Shown here one piece after another: positions 8,151 through 16,316 of a DNA stretch of 64,000 bases. The notes under the pieces were generated by a model. The model saw only the letters and a list, made by a program, of their open reading frames with translations. It had not been told where the DNA came from and did no database searches. This DNA comes from Zhenhengia yiwuensis (GTDB lineage: Bacteria > Bacillota > Clostridia > Lachnospirales > Cellulosilyticaceae): assembly GCF_014384995.1 (NCBI RefSeq), contig NZ_JACRSY010000018.1, positions 21,799 through 85,798 of the forward strand, given 5' to 3'. Both the position numbers and the translations under genes were made by a program. Each line of letters starts with the position of its first letter. The first letter of the stretch is position 1.

Positions 8151-8885
8151 TTATTTCTTTTTAGCATGGATAATCAGCATCATAGGACGTCTTAATTCAT
8201 CTTGCATTTCTTTATTATCTTTGAGTAAAGATGGTTCAGGCTGTGGCTCTACTACCTTCATAATTTCAAAACCTGCTCCTATTAGGTCATTAATATAAGT
8301 TGTTACTGTTCTATGATACTTGACCATTTCTGCTCCTAAAAACTGTGCCTTACGGGCTCCCTCATAAAAATAATGGTCTACGGGCCAGTGCATACGATTT
8401 CCTTCCTCATCATAAGTCCAATCTTGTGGACCATTAGCAGTAAATACTGGATGTTCTACTGAGAAGATAAACTCTCCCCCTTCCCTCAAGCACTTATTGA
8501 CTTTCTCACATACCTTACTAAAAGTCTCGATATAATGAAATGCTAAAGAGCTTATAACCACATCAAACGTCTTCTCAGCATAATCTATCTCTTCAATAGG
8601 CTGCTTAATATATTGAATGATTGTTGACTTTGTCATAGCCTTTGCTTGATTTAGCATGTTTTCTGACAAGTCTATCCCTATAACAGATTCAGCTCCGTGC
8701 TCTTGTGCATATCTACAATGCCACCCAAACCCACAACCTAGGTCTAAAACATGCTTACCTCTAAAATCTGGAAACATCTTTTTTAGCTCATGCCATTCAC
8801 CAGCACCTTCTAAACCTTTCACTGAACGTGCCATCTGCTTATACGCATTAAAAAAGTTTATATCATCATATTTATTCTCTTTCAT
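8151..8885 (-). CDS. Class I SAM-dependent methyltransferase
   Basis: A 244-residue Methyltransf_11-type enzyme. Motif I is VLDLGCGFGWHC (about residues 45-56), followed by the acidic ribose-binding VIGIDLSENML, then FDVVISSLAFHY (motif IV region). The substrate is not shown by sequence; related proteins are small-molecule methyltransferases. The gene ends six bases from the CsoR-type relic, has no close partner and starts at an ATG about 12 nt after a modest purine-rich site. Function beyond SAM binding is inference. Confidence 0.87.
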   Translation of the reverse strand: MKENKYDDINFFNAYKQMARSVKGLEGAGEWHELKKMFPDFRGKHVLDLGCGFGWHCRYAQEHGAESVIGIDLSENMLNQAKAMTKSTIIQYIKQPIEEIDYAEKTFDVVISSLAFHYIETFSKVCEKVNKCLREGGEFIFSVEHPVFTANGPQDWTYDEEGNRMHWPVDHYFYEGARKAQFLGAEMVKYHRTVTTYINDLIGAGFEIMKVVEPQPEPSLLKDNKEMQDELRRPMMLIIHAKKK

Positions 8886-8942
8886 CTTAAATATCTACCT
8901 TACTATATTTATATAACTTAATATAATTTTATCACACTTATA

Positions 8943-9030
8943 CAAAAAAGCCTTACAACCCCAAGAAACTAAAATGCCCCTACCTACTGAGCAGGAAGCA
9001 TTTTAAATCTCGTTTTTGTAAGACTTTTTT
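8943..9030 (-). terminator. Nested-hairpin terminator after the 9031-9525 gene
   Basis: Outer arms aaaaaagccttacaa (8944-8958) and ttgtaagactttttt (9016-9030) enclose a second dyad aaaatgc/gcatttt. On the minus strand the outer stem is followed by TTTTTTG. It directly abuts the stop codon of the upstream gene. Confidence 0.72.
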
Positions 9031-9525
9031 CTATAGACCGCAGTCTATTTCAATTTCAACATTATAAACTTCATTTTCAAATAAACTATTTAAGAACTCC
9101 GCCATAAAGTACTTCTTGCTCATTTTTTTTAGTTTATTTCTATCTGTAATCTGACACTGATTTAAAAGCACTTTTGCTTCACTGATACAACTATTCATAA
9201 TACCTTGAATTTCTCTCTTTTTCTGTTCTGCCTCTGCACTTCTATTACCACTATAAAGAAACTCTCTCAAATGGATAATAGCATCCCTAAAAGTCTCATT
9301 TAAGGCCTCTACTTTTGCAAGAGCTTCCTCATCTGTTATAGCGCCTTTAAGACTTAATTGTACTGGATTTATATAGAGTCTATCTTCAACAAGCATACAA
9401 ACTGTATCTTCTTTAGCTAACTCCATTACTTTACCTAATTCTGTTAATGCATAGCTTTGCCCATTTAGTTGATATTGCGTTTCAAAGGCTTCTTTAGTTA
9501 TTTTTTGTATTGTTAATTGATTCAT
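9031..9525 (-). CDS. Hypothetical soluble protein
   Basis: Not recognised. A 164-residue, acidic, largely helical protein. The amino-terminal 70 residues look like a small alpha/beta region (residues 20-60 include the strand-like VCMLVEDRLYINP), and residues 75-140 are charged helices with two Cys. There is no signal peptide, membrane segment or metal motif. It has a normal ribosome site (aggagaaatt before ATG), ordinary codon use and its own terminator, which support a real gene. It is transcribed alone. Confidence 0.6.
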   Translation of the reverse strand: MNQLTIQKITKEAFETQYQLNGQSYALTELGKVMELAKEDTVCMLVEDRLYINPVQLSLKGAITDEEALAKVEALNETFRDAIIHLREFLYSGNRSAEAEQKKREIQGIMNSCISEAKVLLNQCQITDRNKLKKMSKKYFMAEFLNSLFENEVYNVEIEIDCGL

Positions 9526-9666
9526 ATTCTAATTTCTCCTATGTTGCAGACACTTTAATCATGCCCTCTTTCTTCTATTACTTTTTTATTATAACATAAT
9601 GAGTCTTATAGAGACATATATGCTTTTATTCGATTTATATTCTAAAGTACACAAAGACCTAGCCCT

Positions 9667-10374
9667 TTACGCTCTAGGTTTTTTATTTGCATGATAAGTC
9701 ATTAAAATCGTCTGTGCTCCCCAAATAATTCCAATTGGCAAATAAATAGCAGGACTAATTTCAAATACTCTACTTAATAGATAACAAGCGATAAATAGGA
9801 ATACATACAGCGGTATCATAGCTGAAAGTGTATTAAAGCTTGCTTTTCCTGTTTTATACTTTTCACATTCATCTAACCTGTCAAAGTAATGCTCATGGAA
9901 TTTCGGATCTAAAGGATCTGCATTTAGTTCTGGTCTTACCTTCTTAACCAAAGAGATATGTCCAACCTCTCCTAAAAAAGCTATACATACGTTAAGCATA
10001 AAAAGCATTGAAGCAGGTATTGTAAGTTCAAATAAATTGACACCTAATGCTGTAAAGTTGATCACCGCACATAGAGTGCAACACATTAAGGTTATACCCA
10101 TTACTTTTTCATATTTTTCATAAAATGAGCCTTCTTCCTCACAGTATCCATCTTTTTTAAGCTGCATGCTAAAGTAAAAATATCCTCCTATACCTGCAAT
10201 CCCTGTAATAAGTGCAACTATAAATAAGCTAGGCGCTAAAGCTTCTAACACATTTACAATATTATGTAAGTTATCAGCTGATTCCATTCTACTGATTAAA
10301 CTCCCTACTATCGCTCCTATAAAACCACAAATGATAAAAATTGAAATACCTTTTTTCCAGTTATAACTTTTCAT
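9667..10374 (-). CDS. DUF3169 family membrane protein
   Basis: A 235-residue protein with about six membrane segments (for example ISIFIICGFIGAIVGSLIS near residues 10-28 and IVALITGIAGIGGYFYFSM near 56-74), matching DUF3169. In Firmicutes this family sits next to small XRE regulators, as here, where the genes overlap by 14 nt. The pair resembles modules in which the HTH protein controls its own operon and the membrane partner senses or modulates something at the membrane. The mechanism is unknown. A run of conserved glycines in the first helix is the only motif-like feature. Confidence 0.75.
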   Translation of the reverse strand: MKSYNWKKGISIFIICGFIGAIVGSLISRMESADNLHNIVNVLEALAPSLFIVALITGIAGIGGYFYFSMQLKKDGYCEEEGSFYEKYEKVMGITLMCCTLCAVINFTALGVNLFELTIPASMLFMLNVCIAFLGEVGHISLVKKVRPELNADPLDPKFHEHYFDRLDECEKYKTGKASFNTLSAMIPLYVFLFIACYLLSRVFEISPAIYLPIGIIWGAQTILMTYHANKKPRA

Positions 10375-10579
10375 TTCCGTCCTCCTCTAACCAAAATAAT
10401 TCTTCTATTGATTTATTAAATATCTGAGCAAGCTTAATGACTAATACAATAGAAGGATGATAATCTCCACGTTCAATGCTACTGATAGTCTGCCTTGAAA
10501 CACCACATCTCTTACCTAATTCTGTCTGACTTATAGCCAGTTCTTCTCTTGCCTGTTTCACATGATTATAAAGTGGCAT
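10361..10579 (-). CDS. Small XRE-family transcriptional regulator
   Basis: A 72-residue protein that is essentially one Cro/CI-type HTH: REELAISQTELGKRCGVSRQ then TISSIERGDYHPSIVLVIKL. This YgzD/YozG-like subfamily normally pairs with a DUF3169 or DUF2975 membrane gene. Its start codon follows a good ribosome site (caggaggtgag). Three 18-bp palindromes lie 18-90 nt upstream and overlap the promoter, so direct autoregulation of the two-gene operon is likely. The start ATG overlaps nothing and no longer in-frame start is plausible. Confidence 0.88.
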   Translation of the reverse strand: MPLYNHVKQAREELAISQTELGKRCGVSRQTISSIERGDYHPSIVLVIKLAQIFNKSIEELFWLEEDGNEKL

Positions 10580-10596
10580 CTAACTCACCTCCTGTT

Positions 10597-10669
10597 TGAC
10601 AAGTAAAGTTGTCATATCCCAAATATAATTCATGACAACTTTACTTGTCAATGACAAATTTACTTGTCA
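10597..10669. promoter_or_regulatory. Three-palindrome operator and promoter of the XRE-DUF3169 operon
   Basis: Three 18-bp sites of the form TGACAA-N6-TTGTCA lie at 10597-10614, 10633-10650 and 10652-10669. Site 1 is the exact reverse complement of site 2; site 3 differs from site 2 by one base. A minus-strand promoter is embedded: TTGACA at 10651-10646, 17-nt spacer, TTATAT at 10628-10623. Site 2 therefore covers the -35 and spacer, and site 1 lies at the start of the transcript. This arrangement is expected for autorepression by the 72-residue XRE protein. Confidence 0.82.
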
Positions 10670-10719
10670 TTAATAAAATCTATATTTTCCTTTAAATCCT
10701 TATATTATAAATTTCATCT

Positions 10720-10749
10720 TTGACACTCCCTTACATCTCTGTTTATAAT
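10720..10749 (+). promoter_or_regulatory. Sigma-A promoter of the VanW gene
   Basis: TTGACA (10720-10725), 18-nt spacer, perfect TATAAT (10744-10749), followed by aaaggag and the ATG at 10775. The leader would be only about 20 nt. Confidence 0.75.
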
Positions 10750-10774
10750 TATGTAAACAGCAAAGGAGATTGAT

Positions 10775-12178
10775 ATGACGAAAAATAAACACCGAAAATA
10801 TAAATTCATTATCCCTATTTTATTACTTATCCCTATTATCTATATCATGAGCGTATACAATCAAGTAAAAGCATACGATACTGTGCTAGCTCATAATATA
10901 TGGGTTAATCATTTTGACATAGGTGGCATGACCCCAGAAGAAGCTAGCGAATATCTGAGCCAAAACCTTATATCCACGCTTGATAGCAAAACTATTACAC
11001 TTACTACTGAAAATACCACTTCTACAGTAGATATTACATACAAAGAATTAGGTGTAACCTATAACCTAGATGAAATTTTATCTGAGGCTATACAAATTGG
11101 ACACGAAGGTAACCTTTTTGAGCGCTATAAATCACTTAAGAATCCATCGGTTGAACCGCTCCATTTTACACTTGCTCCAAATCTAGACTCTTCCAATTTA
11201 CAAGAACGCGTAGAATCTTATCTTGAGCCCTTCTACAAAGCTCCAGTTAATGCGGAGATTAAGAAACACCCAAGAAGCTTTGAGATTACCCCTGAAGTAC
11301 CGGGCTATAAAGCCGATCTTGACTTTGCAGTGACTCAAATTCAAGAACTAATAGCACAAAGTGAAGAAGGCACCATATACCTTCCACTTATTACATTAGA
11401 ACCAGAATATACTTCAGATATTCTCCAAGATTATAAAACACCTCTTGCTAGTTTCTACACGACCTTTACAGCAGATAGTCCTGATCGCAATACGAATATT
11501 ACACTTGCAGCCCAGAAGATTAATACAACCCTCCAGCCAGGGGAAAAGTTTATGTTTTCTAAGCAATTAGAACCTATTACTATTGATGCAGGCTATAAAA
11601 ATGCCAAAGTTATTACAGGTGGTGAATTTGTAGATGGCATTGGTGGGGGGATCTGCCAAGTATCTTCAACCCTTTATAATGCAGTCATCATGACAGATCT
11701 AGATATATACATGCGCCGCAATCATTCTCTACCAGTATCCTATACACCACTAGGCCGAGATGCAACCTATGCTACAAATAGTGTGGATTTCCAATTTATT
11801 AACAACTCTGGTTATCCTCTCTATGTAGAAAGCTATATTGAAGATAATAAAGTCTTCGTTAACCTGTATGGTCACAAAGACTTTAAGCCGGATTATACAG
11901 CTCAATTTGAATCAGAACTTGTCGAGACATTAGAAGCACCAGAGCCACTCTATAAAGATGATCCTACTTTGCCACCGGGCAAAGAAATCATCAAATCTCA
12001 TGCTAAAGAAGGACACAAAATAGTACTTTACAAACTTTACTATAAAAATGGTGAACTTATTAAGAAAGAAAAAATTAATACGAGTACCTATAAACCTCAA
12101 CGCGCAGTTATTCTTCGTGGTCCACAACCGCAGAGTTCTGAAGCGAGTTCTATAGCAGCTGATTCTAAACCTCAATAG
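10775..12178 (+). CDS. VanW family protein with PG_binding_4 domain
   Basis: A 467-residue membrane-anchored envelope protein. A single amino-terminal transmembrane helix (about residues 10-27) is followed by a peptidoglycan-binding PG_binding_4 region (about 70-190). The VanW domain then spans about 225-360 with TLQPGEKFMFSKQL and GGGICQVSSTLYNAVI, and a basic, proline-rich tail resembling a G5 region closes the protein. VanW proteins were first seen in vancomycin-resistance clusters, but most, like this one, are unlinked to van genes and their role at the cell wall is undefined. There is no lipobox or sorting signal. The gene has its own promoter and terminator and lies apart from its neighbours. 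Confidence 0.88.
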   Translation: MTKNKHRKYKFIIPILLLIPIIYIMSVYNQVKAYDTVLAHNIWVNHFDIGGMTPEEASEYLSQNLISTLDSKTITLTTENTTSTVDITYKELGVTYNLDEILSEAIQIGHEGNLFERYKSLKNPSVEPLHFTLAPNLDSSNLQERVESYLEPFYKAPVNAEIKKHPRSFEITPEVPGYKADLDFAVTQIQELIAQSEEGTIYLPLITLEPEYTSDILQDYKTPLASFYTTFTADSPDRNTNITLAAQKINTTLQPGEKFMFSKQLEPITIDAGYKNAKVITGGEFVDGIGGGICQVSSTLYNAVIMTDLDIYMRRNHSLPVSYTPLGRDATYATNSVDFQFINNSGYPLYVESYIEDNKVFVNLYGHKDFKPDYTAQFESELVETLEAPEPLYKDDPTLPPGKEIIKSHAKEGHKIVLYKLYYKNGELIKKEKINTSTYKPQRAVILRGPQPQSSEASSIAADSKPQ

Positions 12179-12218
12179 AAAACTTTACATAGTAATGAAT
12201 TTAACTAAATAAAATAAT

Positions 12219-12265
12219 AAACCCACAAAAGGACACTTTATAACAATGCATTCTTCTGTGGGTTT
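12219..12265. terminator. Bidirectional terminator between VanW and GT2-PilZ genes
   Basis: Arms aaacccaca (12219-12227) and tgtgggttt (12257-12265) with flanking A and T tracts lie between two convergent genes. Confidence 0.7.
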
Positions 12266-12305
12266 CACTTCTTATATAAATACTGATTTACTTCACCTTT
12301 ATGAC

Positions 12306-14231
12306 CTAGGGGCTTAAATATTGATATTCTTGTACTCTTCTATATTCTTCTAAATAAATAGGAGCTTTATTAATCTCATAATAGGCACCTATATTGCGTA
12401 AATAGATTTTTATAATAGCTTGCATCTGATCAGGTTTTAAATCTTCAAACTGTAGCCCAACCTGATCTTGTTGTATTCTAACTACTTTACCTTTTAAGAT
12501 GACTTTTCTTCCTTCATCTATTAGCTTAATATGCATCTCTTTTCCCAATTTCATTCTATGAGCTAAGGGACATTGTATGCCTATCCCTCTCTCCGATAAA
12601 TCCTTTAAATAGCCTCTATAAGTGTACTTTCCGTTTCTGAGTTCTATCACCAAATCTTCTTTTATCTTAATGCGTTCTACACTTCGATAAATAGGTTTTT
12701 GATAAGCTACATAAATACTTACAACTGCTCCTATCAAATTATACATACTCCAAATAACATTAATGCTATAAGCTCCAAATGCTATCTTCCCTTGCAATAC
12801 AGCATATGTACCAAGTCCCCAACCTACTAATGTTAAGATGGTAATAATAATATGTGGTAGACTTGTTTTAAATTGAAAATAGGCTTTTTCATTTACAACA
12901 TCCTTAGGTGTTACATTAAATTTAGTATTTAAAGCAAACAGCTCTCTTATCACTGAAAAACTTATATGTGGTGCCATAGCTACTTCATAGAAATGCGACC
13001 ATTGTAAACTTCTTGTATGCGGTGATAGTGTCTTGAAAATAAGCCATTGTCCAATTAGAAATGGAATAAAATAACCTAATATTTCCTGTGTCGAACTTTC
13101 AATAATAAGAGTATGAGTGATTAAATACATAATAGGTGCTAAGATATAAATCATTTTCTGAATGCTCGAACCCCAGTACAATACACCGTCTATATAAGCA
13201 ATACGCTGTGGCCAAGTTAAACCTTTTGTAAAAATAGGATTGAAGTGTTTTATAACTTGTAAGTTACCTCTACACCATCTATCCCTCTGCATAACTAGAT
13301 CGGAATAAGTTGTTACGCTTAACCCAAGTACGAGTACCTCGTTAATAAATACACTTTGATAACCTTTGGATTGCAAAAACATACCTACAGCCATATCCTC
13401 TGTAATAGAGCAAGTTGGGTATCCTCCAATTCCATCAACACAACTCCTTCTAAAAACAGCATTGGTACCTACATGTAATACTGCATTAATAGCTGCCCTA
13501 GCCTCTTGTACATCTCGCATGAAAAAGTCCTGCTCATTAGGTATATCTTTTTTTAAGTTATACTGATACATATCCTGGTTATAGTAGAACTGCGGTGTCT
13601 GAACAAAGGCAACTTCTTCCTCTATAAAGTAGCCTACCGTCTTTTCTAGAAATTTTTCTGTTGGCAGCATATCGGCATCTAAAACAGCGAATAAGTCTCC
13701 ACCTATATACTTTAGAGCATTATTAATGTTACCAGCCTTTGCACCTTCATTTCCTATCCTTGTTATGTACCCTACTCCATAAGTCTGGCACAACGTCTGT
13801 AACTCTTTTCTTTTTCCATCATCACACACATAGATTTTCATCTTATGCTCTGGATAATGCATATTTAAACTTGCTACAATAGTCTTCTCTACAAGTTTAA
13901 TAGGTTCATTATAAGTACAAATAAGTACATCTACACTAGGAATTTGATTTCTATTAAATCCATCTAACGTTTTTTTAGGAAGCCTATAGGTCCTTGAAAA
14001 CAAATATTGAAAAATAAGAAATTGAGTTAATCCTAATAGTTCAGCTACCATCAATATAATACCTGCCCCAAACGATGTCAAAGAACTTGTAGGAATAACT
14101 GTAAAACGCCACATAATATAGATAATAACTATTGCAGTATTGGTAAAAAGAAAAACTCTACGATACTTTATCCATTTTTTCGAAAGAATAAAAGTGCTTA
14201 AAATACATAGCATAGCAAAACAAAAATACAT
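12306..14231 (-). CDS. GT2 processive glycosyltransferase with PilZ c-di-GMP domain (BcsA-like)
   Basis: A membrane polysaccharide synthase. Membrane helices at the amino end are followed by a GT2 domain with VLICTYNEP, the DxD-type LDADMLP, the TED motif (SITEDMAVG) and QRDRWCRGN (the Q(Q/R)xRW motif), then further membrane helices. The carboxyl terminus is a PilZ domain with RSVER (RxxxR) and DLSERGIGI (DxSxxG), the two motifs that bind c-di-GMP. It would polymerise a beta-linked glucan or similar polymer under c-di-GMP control. Start 14231 is chosen over an ATG 36 nt upstream because AGGGAGG lies 6-7 nt before it. No bcsB, bcsZ or diguanylate cyclase is nearby, so the polymer is unknown. 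Confidence 0.87.
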   Translation of the reverse strand: MYFCFAMLCILSTFILSKKWIKYRRVFLFTNTAIVIIYIMWRFTVIPTSSLTSFGAGIILMVAELLGLTQFLIFQYLFSRTYRLPKKTLDGFNRNQIPSVDVLICTYNEPIKLVEKTIVASLNMHYPEHKMKIYVCDDGKRKELQTLCQTYGVGYITRIGNEGAKAGNINNALKYIGGDLFAVLDADMLPTEKFLEKTVGYFIEEEVAFVQTPQFYYNQDMYQYNLKKDIPNEQDFFMRDVQEARAAINAVLHVGTNAVFRRSCVDGIGGYPTCSITEDMAVGMFLQSKGYQSVFINEVLVLGLSVTTYSDLVMQRDRWCRGNLQVIKHFNPIFTKGLTWPQRIAYIDGVLYWGSSIQKMIYILAPIMYLITHTLIIESSTQEILGYFIPFLIGQWLIFKTLSPHTRSLQWSHFYEVAMAPHISFSVIRELFALNTKFNVTPKDVVNEKAYFQFKTSLPHIIITILTLVGWGLGTYAVLQGKIAFGAYSINVIWSMYNLIGAVVSIYVAYQKPIYRSVERIKIKEDLVIELRNGKYTYRGYLKDLSERGIGIQCPLAHRMKLGKEMHIKLIDEGRKVILKGKVVRIQQDQVGLQFEDLKPDQMQAIIKIYLRNIGAYYEINKAPIYLEEYRRVQEYQYLSP

Positions 14232-14342
14232 ATTTTCCCTCCCTTCTATCCTTCCATAATAATACATTATTCCATATCAAACCATACTTAATAGTAATTC
14301 TTTCCTATGTTTATTTATTTGTTTTTATTTATTTGAAGATAA

Positions 14343-14987
14343 TTAAACTTCTTGAATAAGTCTAATAAAATGGCCTAGTCCTATGCGGTCAATAAAGAAA
14401 CCTAATTTCTCTCCTGGATCTGCTTTTTCTTTATATACTTTTATTAATTTATCAACATACTCTAAGGCTTCTTTTTCAGTAAGACCTGTAACTAAAGTAT
14501 CTGCCATTCTAGGATGATATCCTGCTGATCCCCCTGCTATAATCTTATAGCCTTCCTTATCTCCTATAACCCCAATATCTTTACTATAGACACTCCCACA
14601 TGCATTTAGGCATCCTGCTACCCCAATCTTAGTCCTGCAAGGCATCTCTTCCCACTGGTATTTTCTAGAAAGCTTCATTCCAATGCTTATTGAATTAACT
14701 TTTGAGCGCTTACAAAAAGCCGCTGGACACATTTCTACATTTTTAATAGAATTCTGCTCTCGTACAGCAGGCTCCATTCCAAGTTCTTCCCATATATACG
14801 GTATATCTTCTGCTTGTAAGTTCGTAATTAGGATGCGCTGTCCTGATGTAAGTTTTAGTACACCTTTATATTTTTTAGTGACTTCACCTATTCTAATTAA
14901 CTGATCAGGTGTAATAAAACCTCCTGGAATATGTGGTGTTATGGCATAAGTACGTTTGCCATCTCTTATTTTTTGTAAATTTGCCAT
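14343..14987 (-). CDS. Small stand-alone siroheme/4Fe-4S (nitrite/sulfite reductase-like) protein
   Basis: A 214-residue protein with a ferredoxin-like half domain (TYAITPHIPGGFITPDQL, then GQRILITNL) followed by a nitrite/sulfite reductase 4Fe-4S/siroheme domain with CPAAFC and CLNAC cysteine pairs. This is about one third of a usual assimilatory reductase and resembles the short Dsr-like proteins of anaerobes whose reaction is not settled. The first pair has spacing C-x4-C, one residue shorter than the usual C-x5-C of sulfite and NirB-type reductases. There is no flavoprotein subunit or siroheme synthesis gene alongside. An electron-transfer or small reductase role is inference. Confidence 0.78.
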   Translation of the reverse strand: MANLQKIRDGKRTYAITPHIPGGFITPDQLIRIGEVTKKYKGVLKLTSGQRILITNLQAEDIPYIWEELGMEPAVREQNSIKNVEMCPAAFCKRSKVNSISIGMKLSRKYQWEEMPCRTKIGVAGCLNACGSVYSKDIGVIGDKEGYKIIAGGSAGYHPRMADTLVTGLTEKEALEYVDKLIKVYKEKADPGEKLGFFIDRIGLGHFIRLIQEV

Positions 14988-15045
14988 ATTATCTTCCTCA
15001 AATCTATTTTTTATTTTTATTATAATTCATATTCTAGTATGAATA

Positions 15046-15085
15046 AAAGTCCTACAGTCTTAGTATCAAAACTGTAGGACTTTTT
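15046..15085. terminator. Terminator behind the antiporter gene
   Basis: A 13-bp perfect stem (aaagtcctacagt 15046-15058 with 15071-15083) carries a T-run on the plus side and TTTTATT on the minus side. It lies between the antiporter stop (minus strand) and the siroheme protein start. Confidence 0.78.
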
Positions 15086-15100
15086 AATTTACCTAATCTA

Positions 15101-16051
15101 CTATCTCATTATAATATAAGCCATATAAATAACATAACTTCCTACAAGAAGACCACCTTCAACACGGGTAATCTTTTTATTAATTGCAAAGAAGTAAGTA
15201 GCGATAGTTACAATAATCATAATTAGAATATCCGTAAAAATTGGACCTGCCATCTCAATTGGATTAATTACTGAAGATACTCCTAGGATAAGAAATACAT
15301 TAAAAATACATGAACCAATAACATTACCTAATGCAATATCACTTTCACCTTTTCTAGCAGCCACAATAGAAGTTACAAGTTCTGGAAGTGATGTACCAAT
15401 GGCAATAATTGTAAGACCAACAAGTGTTTCACTCATCCCCCATGCACGTGCAATGCTTGAAGCACTATTTACTACCATATCTCCACCAATTACAATACCA
15501 ACGATACCACCTATTGCAAATAAAATACTCTTACCAAGTGGCATACCTTCTATTTCTTCTTCCTCACCATTAGCTCTAGCTTTTAATGCTACTTCAATTA
15601 AGTAGTACATAAAAATGCCGAAGAATAATAAAAGCATAATCCCATCTATACGAGATAACATATTAACATTCCCACTATCAAGGGCTATGTCTTGAACCAT
15701 AATAAAGAGTGCTACACCTGATAACAGTGTAAATGGAAATTCTTTAACAAGTACAGACTTTTTAACAGCTAAGGGATAAATTATAGCAGCGGAACCGACT
15801 ACCATAAGTAAGTTGAAGATATTTGAACCTACTACATTTCCTACAGCAATACCATTTTGTCCTTTCATAGCAGAACTTACACTTACAGCAAGCTCTGGTG
15901 CACTTGTGCCAAATGCAACAATTGTCAGACCAATGATAAGTGCTGGTACTTTAAGTGCCTTAGCAATGGATGATGCGCCATCTACAAAGAAGTCGGCACC
16001 TTTAATAAGTAAGACAAAACCAATTAATAACAAAATATAATCCATATTCAT
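15101..16051 (-). CDS. CaCA-family Na+/cation antiporter, riboswitch controlled
   Basis: A 316-residue antiporter of the YrbG/CaCA type with two homologous halves, each with five membrane segments. The alpha repeats are seen as AVGNVVGSNIFNLL (about residue 70) and ALGNVIGSCIFNVFLILG (about residue 240), with the paired GTSAPELAVS and GTSLPELVTS motifs carrying the conserved acidic residues. These exchangers move Ca2+ (some Mn2+) against Na+ or H+. A yybP-ykoY riboswitch with an attenuator precedes the gene, so its physiological substrate may be Mn2+ or export under Mn2+ stress. It is followed by its own terminator. Confidence 0.88.
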   Translation of the reverse strand: MNMDYILLLIGFVLLIKGADFFVDGASSIAKALKVPALIIGLTIVAFGTSAPELAVSVSSAMKGQNGIAVGNVVGSNIFNLLMVVGSAAIIYPLAVKKSVLVKEFPFTLLSGVALFIMVQDIALDSGNVNMLSRIDGIMLLLFFGIFMYYLIEVALKARANGEEEEIEGMPLGKSILFAIGGIVGIVIGGDMVVNSASSIARAWGMSETLVGLTIIAIGTSLPELVTSIVAARKGESDIALGNVIGSCIFNVFLILGVSSVINPIEMAGPIFTDILIMIIVTIATYFFAINKKITRVEGGLLVGSYVIYMAYIIMR

Positions 16052-16084
16052 TTCCTCCCTTTATTTTTTGAAGTCAATAGCACA

Positions 16085-16142
16085 TAAAAAACCTTCAGAA
16101 TAAAAGGGGGATTCTAATATTCCCCCTTATTATTCTGAAGGT
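16085..16142 (-). terminator. Attenuator hairpin of the Mn2+ riboswitch
   Basis: A long stem (accttcagaataa...ggggga at 16091-16111 with tcccccttattattctgaaggt at 16121-16142) is followed on the minus strand by TTTTTT before the gene. The 5' arm of the minus-strand RNA (ACCTTCAGAA) is the same segment that closes the P1 helix of the aptamer, so ligand binding would block the terminator (an ON switch). Confidence 0.82.
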
Positions 16143-16243
16143 CTTGCATCAAGATAAATCTTGTTAATTAACCGAGTGCCCCTAGCACCGTCATGACGAT
16201 TAATTATCACAAATTGTGTAGCTACTCCCCTTCAAAAGGTATT
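16131..16243 (-). ncRNA. yybP-ykoY manganese riboswitch aptamer
   Basis: On the minus strand the leader reads GAAGGGGAGTAGC near 16235-16220, then CGTCATGACGGTGC near 16200-16185, and GCAAGACCTTC near 16148-16137. These are the conserved segments of the yybP-ykoY (Mn2+) riboswitch: the GGGGAGUAGC loop, the internal helices and the GCAAGACC junction closing P1 with GAAGG. Known switches of this class turn on Mn2+ efflux genes. Here the downstream gene is the CaCA antiporter, and a terminator overlaps P1. Confidence 0.85.
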
Positions 16244-16262
16244 TTGTGCTTGTCTACGGTTT

Positions 16263-16290
16263 ATTATACCATAAATTTGTAATTACACAA
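16263..16290 (-). promoter_or_regulatory. Promoter of the riboswitch-antiporter transcript
   Basis: A perfect TATAAT (minus strand of 16263-16268) is preceded at 16 nt by TTGTGT (16285-16290). It would start the leader just before the aptamer. Confidence 0.55.
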
Positions 16291-16316
16291 TCTTAACATG
16301 ATCGTTTAAATTATAT

